A stretch of 64,000 nucleotides of DNA from Sorghum bicolor (GCF_000003195.3 NC_012877.2:29816444-29880443), one strand, 5' to 3'. Positions 34,085 through 48,069 are shown, numbered from the stretch's first letter. The notes: a model not told the origin generated them from the letters alone. Numbers and translations are program-made.

Positions 34085-37000
34085 TGTAACACCCTAAATT
34101 TTGCTTTTTTGGAAATAGAGGAAAAATAATTATTTATATATTTTTGTGTTCATAAAACATAGGGAAAATAATAATTTTCAATATATTAAAATTTATTATA
34201 GGGTTAGCAACCTGACTGAGCATCCATGCTGCTGCATTTTATTTTGTGTGAGTGGTTGTTTTGAATTTCAAAAAAAAGGGGTTTTCAAATTTTCTTGAAA
34301 ACTGATTAAGCAAAGGTTTGAAAATAGAATTGGAAAAGTATTTATTTTCTCTTCCTCCCTCTCCCTAGATTTCGGCCCGAAGCCTTCCTGCGGCCTGTTT
34401 TCTCCCCCTCCCTCCTTCCTTCTCTGCGCGGCCCAATCCGTGGCCCAGGCAGCCCAGCAACCGCGCGCGCGCGTCTCCACCACGCAGCAGCCGCTGACAG
34501 GGCGGTCCCGCGTTCCGTGTCACTGCCAGGTGGGGCCCACCTGTCGAACCCATCTTCTACCCGTAACCAAGCCGGACTCGGTGAGGTTTCCGCTCCGGCC
34601 ACGCGCAAACCCCGCGGTTGGCTTGACCCGCACGCCGAGGAGGATTTAAATAGCGACCTCCGCTGCCCCGCAACCCCCTATCTCAACCCTAGCACCAGCC
34701 GCCGCGTAGCTTCCGCCGCGTTTCATCGCCGAGATTCAAGCCGAAACCAATCCGCCGCCGTAGCGCGTCTTAGCTTCCGTGAGCGGCTTGCCGGGCTTCG
34801 GTTTTGTCGCGCGAAGTCGCCGAAGCTTTCTTTTCATCTTCTACTGCACCGGACTCGACGCTAACGATCGCCGAACCTCTTTCTAGGGCCACCGTCCGCC
34901 GTTTGTCGTCGCGAGCTTGGGTCGGGCGTCCTCGGCTCCAATCTTGGCCTCAGGTGAGCCCGCGTCGAGTTCCCGAGCAACCCCGCGCCTTTAATTTGTT
35001 CTCTACCGTTCTCTATCGCCAGTTTGGCGAGCTCGGACCGAGCTTAGCCATGGCGCCACCGTGGCCGCCCAACTCTGGCCGGCCGGCCCGTTCATCCCCC
35101 CCCCGATCTAATCTGTCCGTTGTTTCGCGATCCGACGGCTCAAATCAAAAGATACCCCTTCGTCTGCACTCTTTCCAAAAGAAACCCCCTACTTTTTAAG
35201 TATAGGACCCACAGTCCATAGCGTAGTTTCAATAATACGTTTTCTTACTTCAAAGGCGTATTTTCTTTTATTCAGATTCAAAATACGTTTTCAGCAAATT
35301 ACCAAATTGCCACTAGATTTGTTTTATTCATAAAATATTCATCTTAATTCCGTTTTGACTCGTTCAAATTGCGTTGGCTTTGTATTCAAAAGATCTACAT
35401 GTTAGTAACACTATTTTCTCAGTTTGAAACTTTTAAATTCCGTGACCAAAATTAATTAATTGTTTTTCTAAAGAAAATCTTAGAAAATTCATATATTCTT
35501 CGTTTTAACTCTGTTTTGATCCGTTCAAGTTGCGTTAGATTCGTTTTCGCGTAATCTATAGATTAGTGCTGCTGTTATACAAGTTTTCAACTTTTAAAAA
35601 TCTGAGTTTAGATTTAATCTATTATTTTATTAAAGGCAACCTTATTTAGATCATAACTTCTTCGTTTTAGATCCGATTTTTGTGAACTTTACGTCTATGT
35701 GATCGTAAGGCGATGTAGATTCCTTTTATAAACTTTTTATCTTTATTTATTACTGTTGGTGTATTTTTCTAATTATAGGTTTGTTTGCTTTGTATATTTG
35801 CCCTGGATGATTGTTGTTGATGTGATGACTGAGTTTAGTCGGTGAGCTTTTACGTGGTGATCAAGAAGCAGTTTGCGGAAGGTTTAGAACTAAAAGAAGG
35901 ATCTGAGTTTTAAGGCAAGTATAGCATGGGATCATTCTTGTTTCCTATTAACTTTAATCACTTAATTCATATTGCATGTGTCTCCTTGATAAGGATTTCC
36001 TAGTATTGATCCTATACCTTGTCACCTATGGTTATGCATTGGGTAGCTTATGCTAGTGCTCCACTATACCATGATCTCGTAAATTGATTAAAGGATTATG
36101 CAATAAACATTAAAAGATGACTTTTTAGCAACGTTGGAAAAAGAGGGCTGGAGCATTGGGCTATCTTATGGTGCTCTAGTTTCTCTCCATAAGGACTTAT
36201 CTGTATCTGACCATCCGGGACATACAGTACAACTGTGAGGGCTACATGGCTCTGGCTTTAGCTCAGTATGTTAGTGGTTACCCTTGTGGTGCAAGTGGGG
36301 GATAGCAGACCGTGGATTCCTGCGGGTGAGTCACACGGACTGACTAACGAAACCTAGCGGCCCTAACTTGTTAGACGAACCTTTGAAAGGCTTCATAGTG
36401 AACCCTGCCGGTCTTCCTCGGGAGTGGGCTAAGGGGCTGATCACCTCGGGCGAAAGGGTAAATCACGACTCACAGTGAAAGTGTACAACCTCTGCAGAGT
36501 GTAAAACTGATATATCAGCCGTGCTCACGGTCACGAGCGGCCTTGGACCAATACAGAATAAATGAACACTAATGGCAATTCATTAAATGTTATTATTGTT
36601 AATATTTTGTTTAAGCTATTCTTTATTCACTTTACCTAATCATGAGTTTGCTATGGGACTTGACAACTTGATGCTACTCATATGCTAAAATTGTGACAAC
36701 TAAAAGCTACACGCAGTTCAACCAGTGTCTAGCCTTTGAGCCTCATGGACCCTATGTTATTCTTGCTGAGTACGAGATGTACTTACGCTTGCCTTTACAT
36801 TTTATTTGGATAAAAATCCCGGATGGGTACCAGATTGCAAGTTTGCAGAAGAGTTTAGGCTTGTACTCAACTAGTCAGTTGTCCCTGTGGATTTGGTGCT
36901 TTCGCCTGAAGAACGGAGTGTCTTTCCGCTATTTGCTACTAAGGTTATATCTTTTATACTAAGTTAGTTATATATATAAGCATTGTCTATTGATATTACC

Positions 37001-37085
37001 CCTATTTGTGGCTATATGTGAGATTTGACTTCCTGGGCTCACATATGTTGTGTATCTGGTTTTGTCCTTAAAACCGGGTGCTACA
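34085..37085 (+). repeat. 3' LTR of the chromovirus derivative
   Basis: 3001 bp with the same ends and TATA-like box (34645-34652) as the 5' LTR. It lacks the 18 bp noted there (near 36271). Followed by the target duplication ACAAT (37086-37090). Confidence 0.92.
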
Positions 37086-38665
37086 ACAATAATTAAATGC
37101 AAAAGGTCATTAAGGTTAATGACCTCAGGTCATCACACAATCCCAAAATCACTCAAACCCTAATTTTGAGAATTTAACTAATTATCATCTAATTATTCTA
37201 GAATTATTATTTAATTACTAATTAAGGGTATACTAATATTTTATTCAAACATTATCCAAATGCCACCAAATTTTGTGTGAAGCCAGGGAATATTATTCAG
37301 AGGCATCCCACAAATTTTGGTGATTTTTGGACATATCAATAAATTATTAAAATTCATGGAAGTCTCATTTACTAATTAAAAGAGGCAATTTTTATATATG
37401 CAAACTACCAGAAAATAGAATCCAATATTTTTCCTAGGTTCTACTCATTTTATAGAACCTACACAAAATGTTTCATCATTTTTGGATTAGCACATGATTT
37501 ATTATACAAAATCAAATATAAAGCAAAATTTGCACAAAAAGAAAAGGGAAAAGCCACTGTGCGGCGAGCGGCTTGGAAATCGCCCCGCAGGCCGGTCCGC
37601 TCTCGCTCGGCCCACGCGCGCGCTGCGCGCGCACCTCACCCGCTCGCGTGGTCACTGACGGGCGGGACCCGCCCGTCTGATGCTTCCCCTACCTCCCGCC
37701 ACGGCTCCGGCGAGCTCCAGCTTCCTGCCAGTGAGCTCCCGGCCTTCGCGATAGGGCAGGCCAGCACCCTCAGCTACCAGCGCACCTCTTGCGGTGCTCG
37801 GACCATGCGTTACCCCCCTCAATCCCCCTTGCTCGCGTCCACGGCAGACGGCGGCACTAACCGCGCGAGCACCGGCCGTCACAAGTGGTTAGAACGTGAA
37901 TCAACCAGCGCATAAGCTTCAGGTGCTCACCGCGACTTCAACGGAGCAAAGAGCGGCGATGGAAAGGCTAGGAGCAGCTCTGGCCACGGTGAAGCACCTA
38001 CGGCGGCGATTTCGGCCGGAATCGGAGAGGAGTGGCTCGGAGTGGAGCTACGGCAGGTTAGAGCTTGCGCTCGGGGGCGCAATCGATGGCTAAGAGCTTG
38101 GAGAAGCTATTGGAGTGCTCGGGTGGCTTGGAAGGGAAGCAGGCGAGGTTTATTTGGGGAGCGGAGCAAGTTCGTCGGCGTTGAGTGGAAAGGAGGAAAA
38201 TGAGGCGGCCGGGCAGTGTGGTCACTGAGGGGAGTGGATGAGCATACCGGGGGCTCGTCCACTTCATGGCGGGCTTGCGCAGCCAAGCAGCTGCGTGGCT
38301 AGGCGCGTGGCGGTGCGCGCAAAGGCGGTGCCTGCCTGCCCTGCGGCCGCGGTGGACAGGGCTCGTGATCCTCATCGGATCACTGTAGCCGTCCCTATCC
38401 CCTCCTTTCTGTTTTTTGCAAAATTCGACCAAAAGTTGAACTGGAGCCAAATTTTCACCAAAATGAAAGTTGTGCAAAATTTTACAAGCTACAAAACATA
38501 TTTTGGTGCACAAAGCTAATTCTGAGTGGAAAAATGGTGAATTTGACAAAACAGTTTGAAATTCAAATCTCAATTTAGGGAAATTCCAATTTTTGAATTG
38601 GGGCAGATCAGAATTTCCAAAATTACTTTTGATTTTTCAACACAACTTGAAAAATTCCCAACACG

Positions 38666-38868
38666 AAAGTTGTTCAACTTTTTGAGCTCTACAACTTTGA
38701 TGTTGGTCACTTTCCAAAATTCCACATAGATTTTGAATTGGGAATTCAAATTGGAAAAGGGGACACTTTTTGGAAATCTATATTTTCAAAATTACTTTGA
38801 ATTTTGTATTGAAACTTCAAAAACTCAAAACACCAAAGTTGTACATCTTGATGAGATCTACAACTTTG
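38666..38868. repeat. Hairpin-forming repeat in the ~4.1-kb LTR
   Basis: CAAAGTTGTA at 38834-38843 and its exact inverse TACAACTTTG at 38859-38868 form a 10-bp stem with a 15-base loop. A related pair, AAAGTTGT at 38666-38673 and ACAACTTT at 38691-38698, lies ~170 bp upstream in a similar context, and a weaker version is near 38465-38500. Confidence 0.7.
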
Positions 38869-39165
38869 CTTTTGAACTCAACTTCAAATTTTGCTTAGTT
38901 TTTAAATTGCACAAAAGGGGGCAAATCCAGGGTTTTAAAATCAGGGTTTTCCCCACTTCTTTTCTCGGAAACCTTCCACCCTAGGGATTATACAACCAAC
39001 ACAAGCATCACTTCACAACGTAAGGACACTTTAATTCCCTAAGCACATTCAACCAAATTAAACTTATTTTAAGTTAATGCATCAGGATGTGCTTACCAAA
39101 TATGCTATGCAATGCTTATGATGACATGATCCAGTTTTAGTAACCGTAACATCGGGGATGTTACA

Positions 39166-42100
39166 AGAAACCATTTTGGACGCACCCGATGATACTCCTT
39201 GGTAAAGGGGCTCAAGTGGAAGCTCAGTTTGCTTTGTTTGGAGATAGTGCTAACCTGGATGCAAGATAGGTGCACGAATTGCATCGAACGTACCATATGC
39301 TTAGAAATATATTTGGAAGCACCAAATAGAACTCCTAGATGATGTGTGTCATATAGAATCTCACTTCGATCTCTTTGGAGATAGTGTTAGTTTTGGTGCA
39401 AGATAGGTACACGGTTTGTGCCTAATGCACCATAGGCTAAGAAACTATTTTGGACGCACGCGATGGTACTCCTTGGTGAAGAAGCTCATGTGGAATATTG
39501 GTTCTGTCTGTTTGGAGATAGTTCTAATCTTGATTCAAGATAGGTGCACGGTTTGCATGGAACATACCATATGCTCAGAAATCAATTTGGACACACCCGA
39601 TGGAACTGTAGATGCACCCAATGGAACTACTAGATGAAGTGTATCATATGGAATCTCGCTTCGGTCTAGTTGGAGATAGTATTTGTTTCGGTGCAAGATA
39701 GTTCCATGGTTTGTGCCCAGTGCACCATAGGCTCAGAAATCATTGTGGAAGTTCCCGATGGTACTCCTAGGTGAAGAGGCTCAAGTGAAAGCTCGGTTTG
39801 GTTTGTTTGGAGATAGTGCTAATCTTGATGAAAGATAGGTGTACGATTTGCATGGAACGTACCATATTCTCATAAATCAATTTGGACGCACCTGATAGAA
39901 CTCCTAGATCATGTGTGTCATATGGAATCTCACTTCAATTTGTTTAGAGACAGTGTTAGTTTAGGTGCAAGATTGGTGCATGGTTTGGGCATAATGCACC
40001 ATAGGCTCAGAAACCATTATGGAAGCACCCGATGATAATCCTAGGTGAAGAGGCTCAAGTGGAAGGTCGGTTCGATCTATTTGGAGATAGTGCTAATCTT
40101 GATGCAAAATAGGTGCACGGTTTGCATGGAACATACCATATGCTAAGAAATCTATTTGGACTCCTAGATGACATGTGTCATATAGAATCTCACTTTGGTC
40201 TGTTTAGAGATAGAGTTAGTTTTGGTGCAAGATAGGTACACAGTTTGCTTCTAATGCATCATAGGCTGAGAAACCACTTTGGATGCACCCGATGAAACTC
40301 CTAGGTAAAGGGGCTCAAGCGGAAGCTCAGTTTGCTTTGTTTGGAGATAGTGCTAATCTTGATGCAAGATAGGCGCACGAATTGCATCGAACGTACCATA
40401 TGCTTAGAAATATATTTGGAAGCACCAAATAGAACTCCTAGATGATGTGTGTCATACAGAATCTCACTTCGATCTCTTTGGAGATAGTGTTAGTTTCGGT
40501 GCAAGATAGGTACACGGTTTGTGCCTAATGCACCATAGGCTAAGAAACTATTTTGGACGCACGCGATGGTATTCCTTGGTGAAGAGGCTCATGTGGAATC
40601 TTGGTTCTGTCTGTTTGGAGATAGTTCTAATCTTGATGCAAGATAGGTGCACGGTTTGCATGGAACATACCATATGCTCAGAAATCAATTTGGACACACC
40701 CGATGGAACTGTAGATGCACCCGATGGAACTACTAGATGAAGTGTATCATATGGAATCTCGCTTCCGTCTACTTGGAGATAGTATTTGTTTCGGTGCAAG
40801 ATAGTTGCATGGTTTGTGCCCAGTGCCCCATAGGCTCAGAAATCATTGTGGAAGTTCCCGATGGTACTCCTAGGTGAAGAGGCTCAAGTGAAAGCTCGGT
40901 TTGGTATGTTTGGAGATAGTGCTAATCTTGATGAAAGATAGGTGTACGGTTTGCATGGAACGTACCATATTCTCAGAAATCAATTTGGACGCACCTGATA
41001 GAGCTCCTAGATCATGTGTGTCATATGGAATCTCACTTCAATTTGTTTAGAGACAGTGTTAGTTTAGGTGCAAGATTGGTGCATGGTTTGTGCATAATGC
41101 ACCATAGGCTCAGAAACCATTATGGAAGCACCCGATGATAATCCTAGGTGAAGAGGCTCAAGTGGAAGGTCGATTCGATCTATTTCGAGATAGTGCTAAT
41201 CTTGATGCAAAATAGGTGCACGGTTTGCATGGAAAATACTATATGCTAAGAAATCTATTTTGACTCCTAGATGACATGTGTCATATAGAATCTCGCTTTG
41301 GTCTGTTTGGTGATAGAGTTAGTTTTGGTGCAAGATAGGTACACAGTTTGCGCCTAATGCATCATAGGTTGAGAAACCATTTTGGATGCACCTGATGATA
41401 CTCCTAGGTAAAGGGGCTGAAGCGGAAGCTCAGTTTGCTTTGTTTGGAGATAGTGCTAATCTTGATGCAAGATAGGTGCACAAATTGCATCGAACGTACC
41501 ATATGCTTAGAAATATATTCGGAAGCACCAAATAGAACTCCTAGATGATGTGTGTCATATAGAATCTCACTTCGGTCTCTTTTGAGATATTGTTAGTTTC
41601 GATGCAAGATAGGTACACGGTTTGTGCCTAATGCACCATAGGCTAAGAAACTATTTTGGACGCACGCGATGGTACTCCTTGGTGAAGAGGCTCATGTGGA
41701 ATCTTGGTTCTGTCTGTTTGGAGATAGTTCTAATCTTGATGCAAGATAGGTGCATGGTTTGCGTAGAACATACCATATGCTCAGAAATCAATTTGGACAC
41801 ACCCGATGGAACTGTAGATGCACCCGATAGAACTACTAGATGAAGTGTATCATATGGAATCTCGCTTCGGTCTAGTTGGAGATAGTATTTGTTTCGGTGC
41901 AAGATAGTTGCATGGTTTGTGCCCAGTGCACCATAGGCTCAGAAATCATTGTGGAAGTTCCCGATGGTACTCCTAGGTGAAGAGGCTCAAGTGAAAGCTC
42001 GGTTTGGTATGTTTGGAGATAGTGCTAATCTTGATGAAAGATAGGTGTACGGTTTGCATGGAACGTACCATATTCTCAGAAATCAATTTGGACGCACCCG

Positions 42101-45100
42101 ATAGAACTCCTAGATCATGTGTGTCATATGGAATCTCGCTTCAATTTGTTTAGAGACAGTGTTAGTTTAGGTGCAAGAGTGGTGCATGGTTTGTGCATAA
42201 TGCACCATAGGCTCAGGAACCATTATGGAAGCACCTAATGATAATCCTAGGTGAAGAGGCTCAAGTGGAAGGTCGATTCGATCTATTTGGAGATAGTGCT
42301 AATCTTGATGCAAAATAGGTGCATGGTTTGCATGGAAAATACCATATGCTAAGAAATCTATTTTGACTCCTAGATGACATGTGTCATATAGAATCTCGCT
42401 TTGGTCTGTTTGGAGATAGAGTTAGTTTTGGTGCAAGATAGGTACACAGTTTGCGCCTAATGCATCATAGGCTGAGAAACCATTTTGGATGCACCTGATG
42501 ATACTCCTAGGTAAAGGGGCTCACGCGAAAGCTCAGTTTGCTTTGTTTGGAGATAGTGCTAATCTTGATGCAAGATAGGTGCACAAATTGCATCGAACGT
42601 ACCATATGCTTTGAAATATATTTGGAAGCACCAAATAGAACTCCTAGATGATGTGTGTCATATAGAATCTCACTTCGGTCTCTTTGGAGATAGTGTTAGT
42701 TTCGGTGCAAGATAGGTACACGGTTTGTGCCTAATGCACCATAGGCTAAGAAACTATTTTGGACGCACGCGATGGTACTCCTTGGTGAAGAGGCTCATGT
42801 GGAATCTTGGTTCTATCTGTTTGGAGATAGTTCTAATCTTGATGCAAGATGGGTGCATGGTTTGCATGGAACATACCATATGCTCAGAAATCAATTTGGA
42901 CACACCCGATGGAACTGTAGATGCACCCGATAGAACTACTAGATGAAGTGTATCATATGGAATCTCGTTTCGGTGCAAGATAGTTACATGGTTTGTGCCC
43001 AGTGCACCATAGGCTCAGAAATCGTTGTGGAAGTTCCCGATGGTACTCCTAGGTGAAGAGGTTCACGTGAAAGCTCGGTTCAATCTGTTTGGAGATAGTG
43101 CTAATCTTGATGAAAGATAGGTGTACGGTTTGCATGGAACAAACCATATTCTTAGAAAACAATTTGGACACACCCGATAGAACTCCTAGATCATGTGTGT
43201 CATATGGAATCTCGCTTCAATCTGTTTGGAGACAGTGTTAGTTTAGGTGCAAGATTGGTACATGGTTTGCGCATAATACACCATAGGCTCAGAAACCATT
43301 ATGGAAGCACCCGATGATAATCCTAGGTGAAGAGGCTCAAGTGGAAGTTTGGTTCGATCTATTTGGAGATAGTGCTAATCTTGATGCAAGATAGGTGCAC
43401 GGTTTGCATGGGAGATACCATAAGCTAAGAAATCCTTTTGGACGCACCCCAATAGAACTCCTAGATGACAAGTGTCATATAGAATCTTGATTTGGTCTAT
43501 TTGGAGACAGAGGTAGTTTTGGTGCAAGATAGGTACACAGTTTGCGCCTAATGCATCATAGGCTAAGAAACCATTTTGGATGCACCCGATGATACTCCTG
43601 GGTAAAGGGGCTCAAGTGGAAGCTCAGTTTGCTTTGTTTGGAGATAGTGCTAATCTAGATGCAAGATCGGTGCACGAATTGCATCGAACGTACCATATGC
43701 TTAGAAATATATTTGGAAGCAACCAATAGAACTCTTAGATGACGTGTGTCATATAGAATCTCACTTCAGTCTCTTTCGAGATAGTGTTAGTTTCGGTGCA
43801 AGATAGGTACACGGTTTGTGCCTAATGCACCATAGGTTAAGAAACTATTTTGGATGCACGCGATGGTACTCCTTGGTGCAGAGGCTCATGTGGAATCTTG
43901 GTTTTGTTTGTTTGGAGATAGTTCTAATCTTGATGCAAGTTAGGTGCACGGTTTGCATGGAACATACCATATGCTTAGAAATCAATTTAGACACACCCGA
44001 TGGAACTGTAGATGCACTCGATGGAACTACTAGATGAAGTTAATCATATGGAATCTCGCTTTGGTCCAGTTGGAGACAGTATTAGTTTTGGTGCAAGATA
44101 GTTGCATGTTTTGTGCCCAGTGCACTATAGGCACAAAAGCCGTTGTGGAAGTTCCCCATGGTACTCCTAGGTGAAGAGGCTCAAGTGAAAGCTCAGTTCG
44201 GTCTGTTTGGAGATAGTGCTAATCTTGATGAAAGATAGGTGTACGGTTTGCATGGAACGTACCATATTCTCAGAAATCAGTTTGGACGCACCCGATAGAA
44301 CTCCTAGATCATTTGTGTCATATGGAGTCTCGCTTCAATCTGTTTGGAGACAGTGTTAGTTTAGGTGCAACATTGGTGCATGGTTAGCGCATAATGCACC
44401 ATAGGCTTAGAAACCATTATGGAAGCACCCGATGATAATCCTAGGTGAAGAGGCTCAAGTGGAAGCTCGGTTCGATCTGTTTGGAGATAGTGCTAATTTT
44501 GATGCAAGGTAGGGCACGGTTTGCATGGAACATACCATATGCTAAGAAATCCATTTAGACGCACCCCAATAGAACTCCTAGATAACATGTATCATATAGA
44601 ATCTCACTTTGGTCTCTTTGGAGATAGAGTTAGTTTTGGTGCAAGATAGGTACACAGTTTGCGCCTAATGCATCATAGGCTAAGAAACCATTTTGGATGC
44701 ACCCGATGATACTCCTCGGTAAAGGTGCTCAAGTGGAAGCTCAGTTTGCTTTGTTTGGAGATAGTGCTAATCTTGATGCAAGATAGGTGCACGAATTGCA
44801 TCGAACGTACCATATGCATCGAAATATATTTGGAAGCACCCAATAGAACTCCTAGATGACATGTGTCATATAGAATCTCACTTCGGTCTCTTTGGAGATA
44901 GTGTCAGTTTTGGTGCAAGATAGGCACACGGTTTGTGCCAAATGCACCATAGGCTAAGAAACTATTTTGGATGCAGGCGATGGTACTCCTTGGTGAAGAG
45001 GCTCATGTGGAATCTTGGTTCTGTCTGTTTGGAGATAGTTCTAATCTTGATGCAAGATAGGTGCACGGTTTCCATGGAACATACCATATGCTCAGAAATC

Positions 45101-48069
45101 AATTTGGACACCCCCGATGGAACTGTAGATGCACCCAATGGAACGACTAGATGAAGTGTATCATATTGAATCTCGCTTCGGTCCAGTTGGAGATAGTATT
45201 AGTTTCGGTGCAAGATAGTTGCATGGTTTGTGCCCAGTGCACCATAGGCTCAGAAATCGTTGTGGAAGTTCCCGATGGTACACCTAGGTGAAGAGGCTCA
45301 AGTGGAAGGTCGGTTCGATCTGTTTGGAGATAGTGCTAATCTTGATGCAAGATAGGTGCACGGTTTGCATGGAACATACCATATGCAAAGAAATCCATTT
45401 GGACGCACCCCAATAGAACTCCTAGATGACATGTGTCATATAGAATCTCGCTTTGGTCTGTTTGGGGACAGAGTTAGTTTTGGTGCAAGATAGGTACACA
45501 GTTTGCGCCTAATGCATCATAGGCTAAGAAACCATTTTGGATGCACCCGATGATACTCCTAGGTAAAGGGGCTCAAGTGGAAGCTTAGTTTGCTTTGTTT
45601 GGAGATAGTGCTAATCTTGATGCAAGATAGGTGCACGAATTGCATCGAACGTACCATATGCTTAGAAATATATTTGGAAGCACCCAATAGAACTCCTAGA
45701 TGACGTGTGTCATATAGAATCTCACTTCGGTCTCTTTAGAGATAGTGTTAGTTTCGGTGCAAGATAGGTACACGGTTTGTGCCTAATGCACCATAGGCTA
45801 AGAAACTATTTTGGACGCACGCGATGGTACTCTTTTGTGAAGAGGCTCATGTGGAATCTTGGTTCTATCTGTTTGGTGATAGTTCTAATCTTGATGCAAG
45901 ATAGGTGCACGGTTTGCATGGAATATACCATATGCTCAGAAATCAATTTGGACACACCCGAAGGAACTGTAGATGCACCCAATGGAACTACTAGATGAAG
46001 TGTATCATATGGAATCTCGCTTCAGTCCAGTTGGAGATAGTATTAGTTTAGGTGCAAGATAGTTGCATGGTTTGTGCCCAGTGCACCATAGGCTCAGAAA
46101 TCGTTGTGGATGTTCCCGATGGTACTCCTAGGTGAAGAGGCTCAAATGGAAGGTCGGTTTGATCTATTTGGAGATAGCGCTAATCTTGATGCAAGATACG
46201 TGCACGGTTTGCATGGAACATACCATATTCTCAGAAATCAATTTGGACGCATCCGATAGAACTCCTAGATCATTTGTGTCATATGGAATCTCGCTTCAAT
46301 CTGTTTGGAGACAGTGTTAGTTTAGGTGCAAGATTGGTGCATGGTTGTCACATAATGCACCATAGGCTCAGAAAACATTATGGAAGCACCCGATGATAAT
46401 CCTAGGTGAAGAGGCTCAAGTGGAAGCTCGGTTCGATCTGTTTGGAGATAATGCTAATCTTGATGCAAGATAGGTGCACGGTTTGCATGGAAATCCATTT
46501 AGACGCACCCCAATAGAACACCTAGATGACATGTGTCATATAGAATCTTGATTTGGTCTGTTTGGAGATAGTGTTAGTTTCGGTGCAAGATAGGTACACG
46601 GTTTGTGCCTAATGCACCATATGCTAAGAAACTATTTTGGACGCACGCGATGGTACTCCTTGGTGAAGAGGCTCATGTGGAATCTTGGTTCTGTCTGTTT
46701 GGAGATAGTTCTAACCTTGATGCAAGATAGGTGCACAGTTTGCATGGAACATACCATATGCTCAGAAATCAATTTGGACACACCCGATGGAACTGTAGAT
46801 GCACCCGATGGAACTACTAGATGAAGTGTATCATATTGAATCTCGCTTTGGTCCAGTTGGAGATAGTATTAGTTTCGGTGCAAGATAGTTGCATGGTTTG
46901 TGCCCAGTGCACCATAGGCTCAGAAATTGTTGTGGTAGTTCCCAATGGTACTCCTAGGTGAAGAGGCTCAAGTGAAAGCTCGGTTCGGTCTGTTTGGAGA
47001 TAGTGCTAATCTTGATGAAAGATAGGTATACGGTTTGCATGGAACGTACCATATTCTCAAAAATCAATTTGGACGCACCCGATAGAACTCCTAGATCATT
47101 TGTGTCATATGGAATCTCACTTCAATCTTTTTGGAGACAGAGTTAGTTTAGGTGCAAGATTGGTGCATGGTTTGCACATAATGCACCATAGGCTCAGAAA
47201 CCATTGTGGAAGCACCCGATGATAATCCTAGGTGAAGAGGCTCAAGTGGAAGCTCGGTTCAATCTGTCTGGAGATAGTGCTAATCTTGATGCAAGATAGG
47301 TGCACGGTTTGCATGGAACATACCATATGCTAAGAAGTCCATTTAGACGCACCCCAATAGAACTCCTAGATGACATGTGTCATATAGAATCTCGCTATGG
47401 TCTGTTTGGAGACAGAGTTAGTTTTGGTGCAAGATAGGTACACGGTTTGTGCCTAATGCATCATAGGCTAAGAAACCATTTTGGATGCACTCGATGATAC
47501 TCCTGGGTAAAGGGGATCAAGTGGAAGCTGAATTTGCTTTGTTTGGAGATAGTGCTAATCTTGATGCAAGATAGGTGCACGAAATGCATCGAACGTACTA
47601 TATGCTTCGAAATATATTTGGAAGCACCCAATAGAACTCTTAGATGACGTGTGTCATATGGAATCTCATTTCGGTCTCTTTGGAGATAGTGTTAGTTTTG
47701 GTGCAAGATAGGCACACGGTTTGTGCCTAATGCACCATAGGCTAAGAAACTATTTTGGACGCAGGCGATGGTACTCCTTGGTGAAGAGGCTCATGTGGAA
47801 TCTTGGTTCTGTCTGTTTGGAGATAGTTCTAATCTTGATGCAAGATAGGTGCACGGTTTGCATGGAACATACCATATGCTCATAAATCAATTTGGACACC
47901 CGATGGAACTGTAGATGCACCCAATGGAACTACTAGATGAAGTGTATCATATGGAATCTCGCTTCGGTCCAGTTGGAGATAGTATTAGTTTCGGTGCAAG
48001 ATAGTTGCATGGTTTGTGCCCAGTGCACCATAGGCTCAGAAATCGTTGTGGAAGTTCCCGATGGTACTC
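39166..48069 (+). repeat. Centromere-type 137-bp satellite, array III
   Basis: Resumes in the F monomer interrupted at 25094. Type A starts at 39510, 40613, 41716, 42819, 43910, 45027, 45871, 46697 and 47815. Spacings of 1103, 1103, 1103, 1091, 1117, 844, 826 and 1118 show octamers and two six-monomer variants. The 1103-bp units share a 15-bp deletion in monomer E (near 40159, 41262 and 42365). In the unit from 45027, C and D are missing (B joins E at ~45298); in the unit from 45871, F and G are missing (E joins H near 46560). The array is cut at 48069 by the young Tat element. Confidence 0.95.

Larger units (their letters stand above)
27108..37085 (+). mobile_element. Ty3/gypsy chromovirus derivative (Tekay/Del type), probably non-autonomous, nested
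   Basis: 9978 bp flanked by ACAAT at 27103-27107 and 37086-37090. LTRs are 27108-30125 (3018 bp) and 34085-37085 (3001 bp), an iMet-type primer site is at 30129 and a polypurine tract ends at 34081. Internal sequence holds a 252-codon ORF of unknown function, ~2.3 kb without recognisable coding, then decayed integrase C-terminus and chromodomain, which place it among Tekay/Del chromoviruses. The LTRs differ at about 20 sites in the first kilobase (by eye, ~2 percent), whereas the pol remnant carries many stops, so pol decay probably predates this insertion. Confidence 0.88.
25095..39165 (-). mobile_element. Apparent solo LTR (~4.1 kb, reverse orientation), interrupted by a nested element
   Basis: Plus-strand ends TGTGGCAGAACC...GATGTTACA; in element orientation it starts TGTAACATCCCC and ends CTGCCACA. 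Flanked by AGAAA at 25090-25094 and 39166-39170, inside an F-type satellite monomer. Without the nested insertion the two parts (25095-27107 and 37091-39165) total ~4.09 kb. Neither end recurs inside it and no gag or pol is seen, so a solo LTR left by recombination between two LTRs is the simplest reading. Size and sequence style resemble Tekay/Del-type grass LTRs (from memory). A second copy begins at 62664. 37559-38400 is GC-rich, the rest AT-rich; no gene is supported. Confidence 0.8.

Noticed and set aside
38058..38573. 171-codon minus-strand ORF as a host gene
   Set aside because: It lies inside the ~4.1-kb LTR, is biased in composition and has no recognisable domain.
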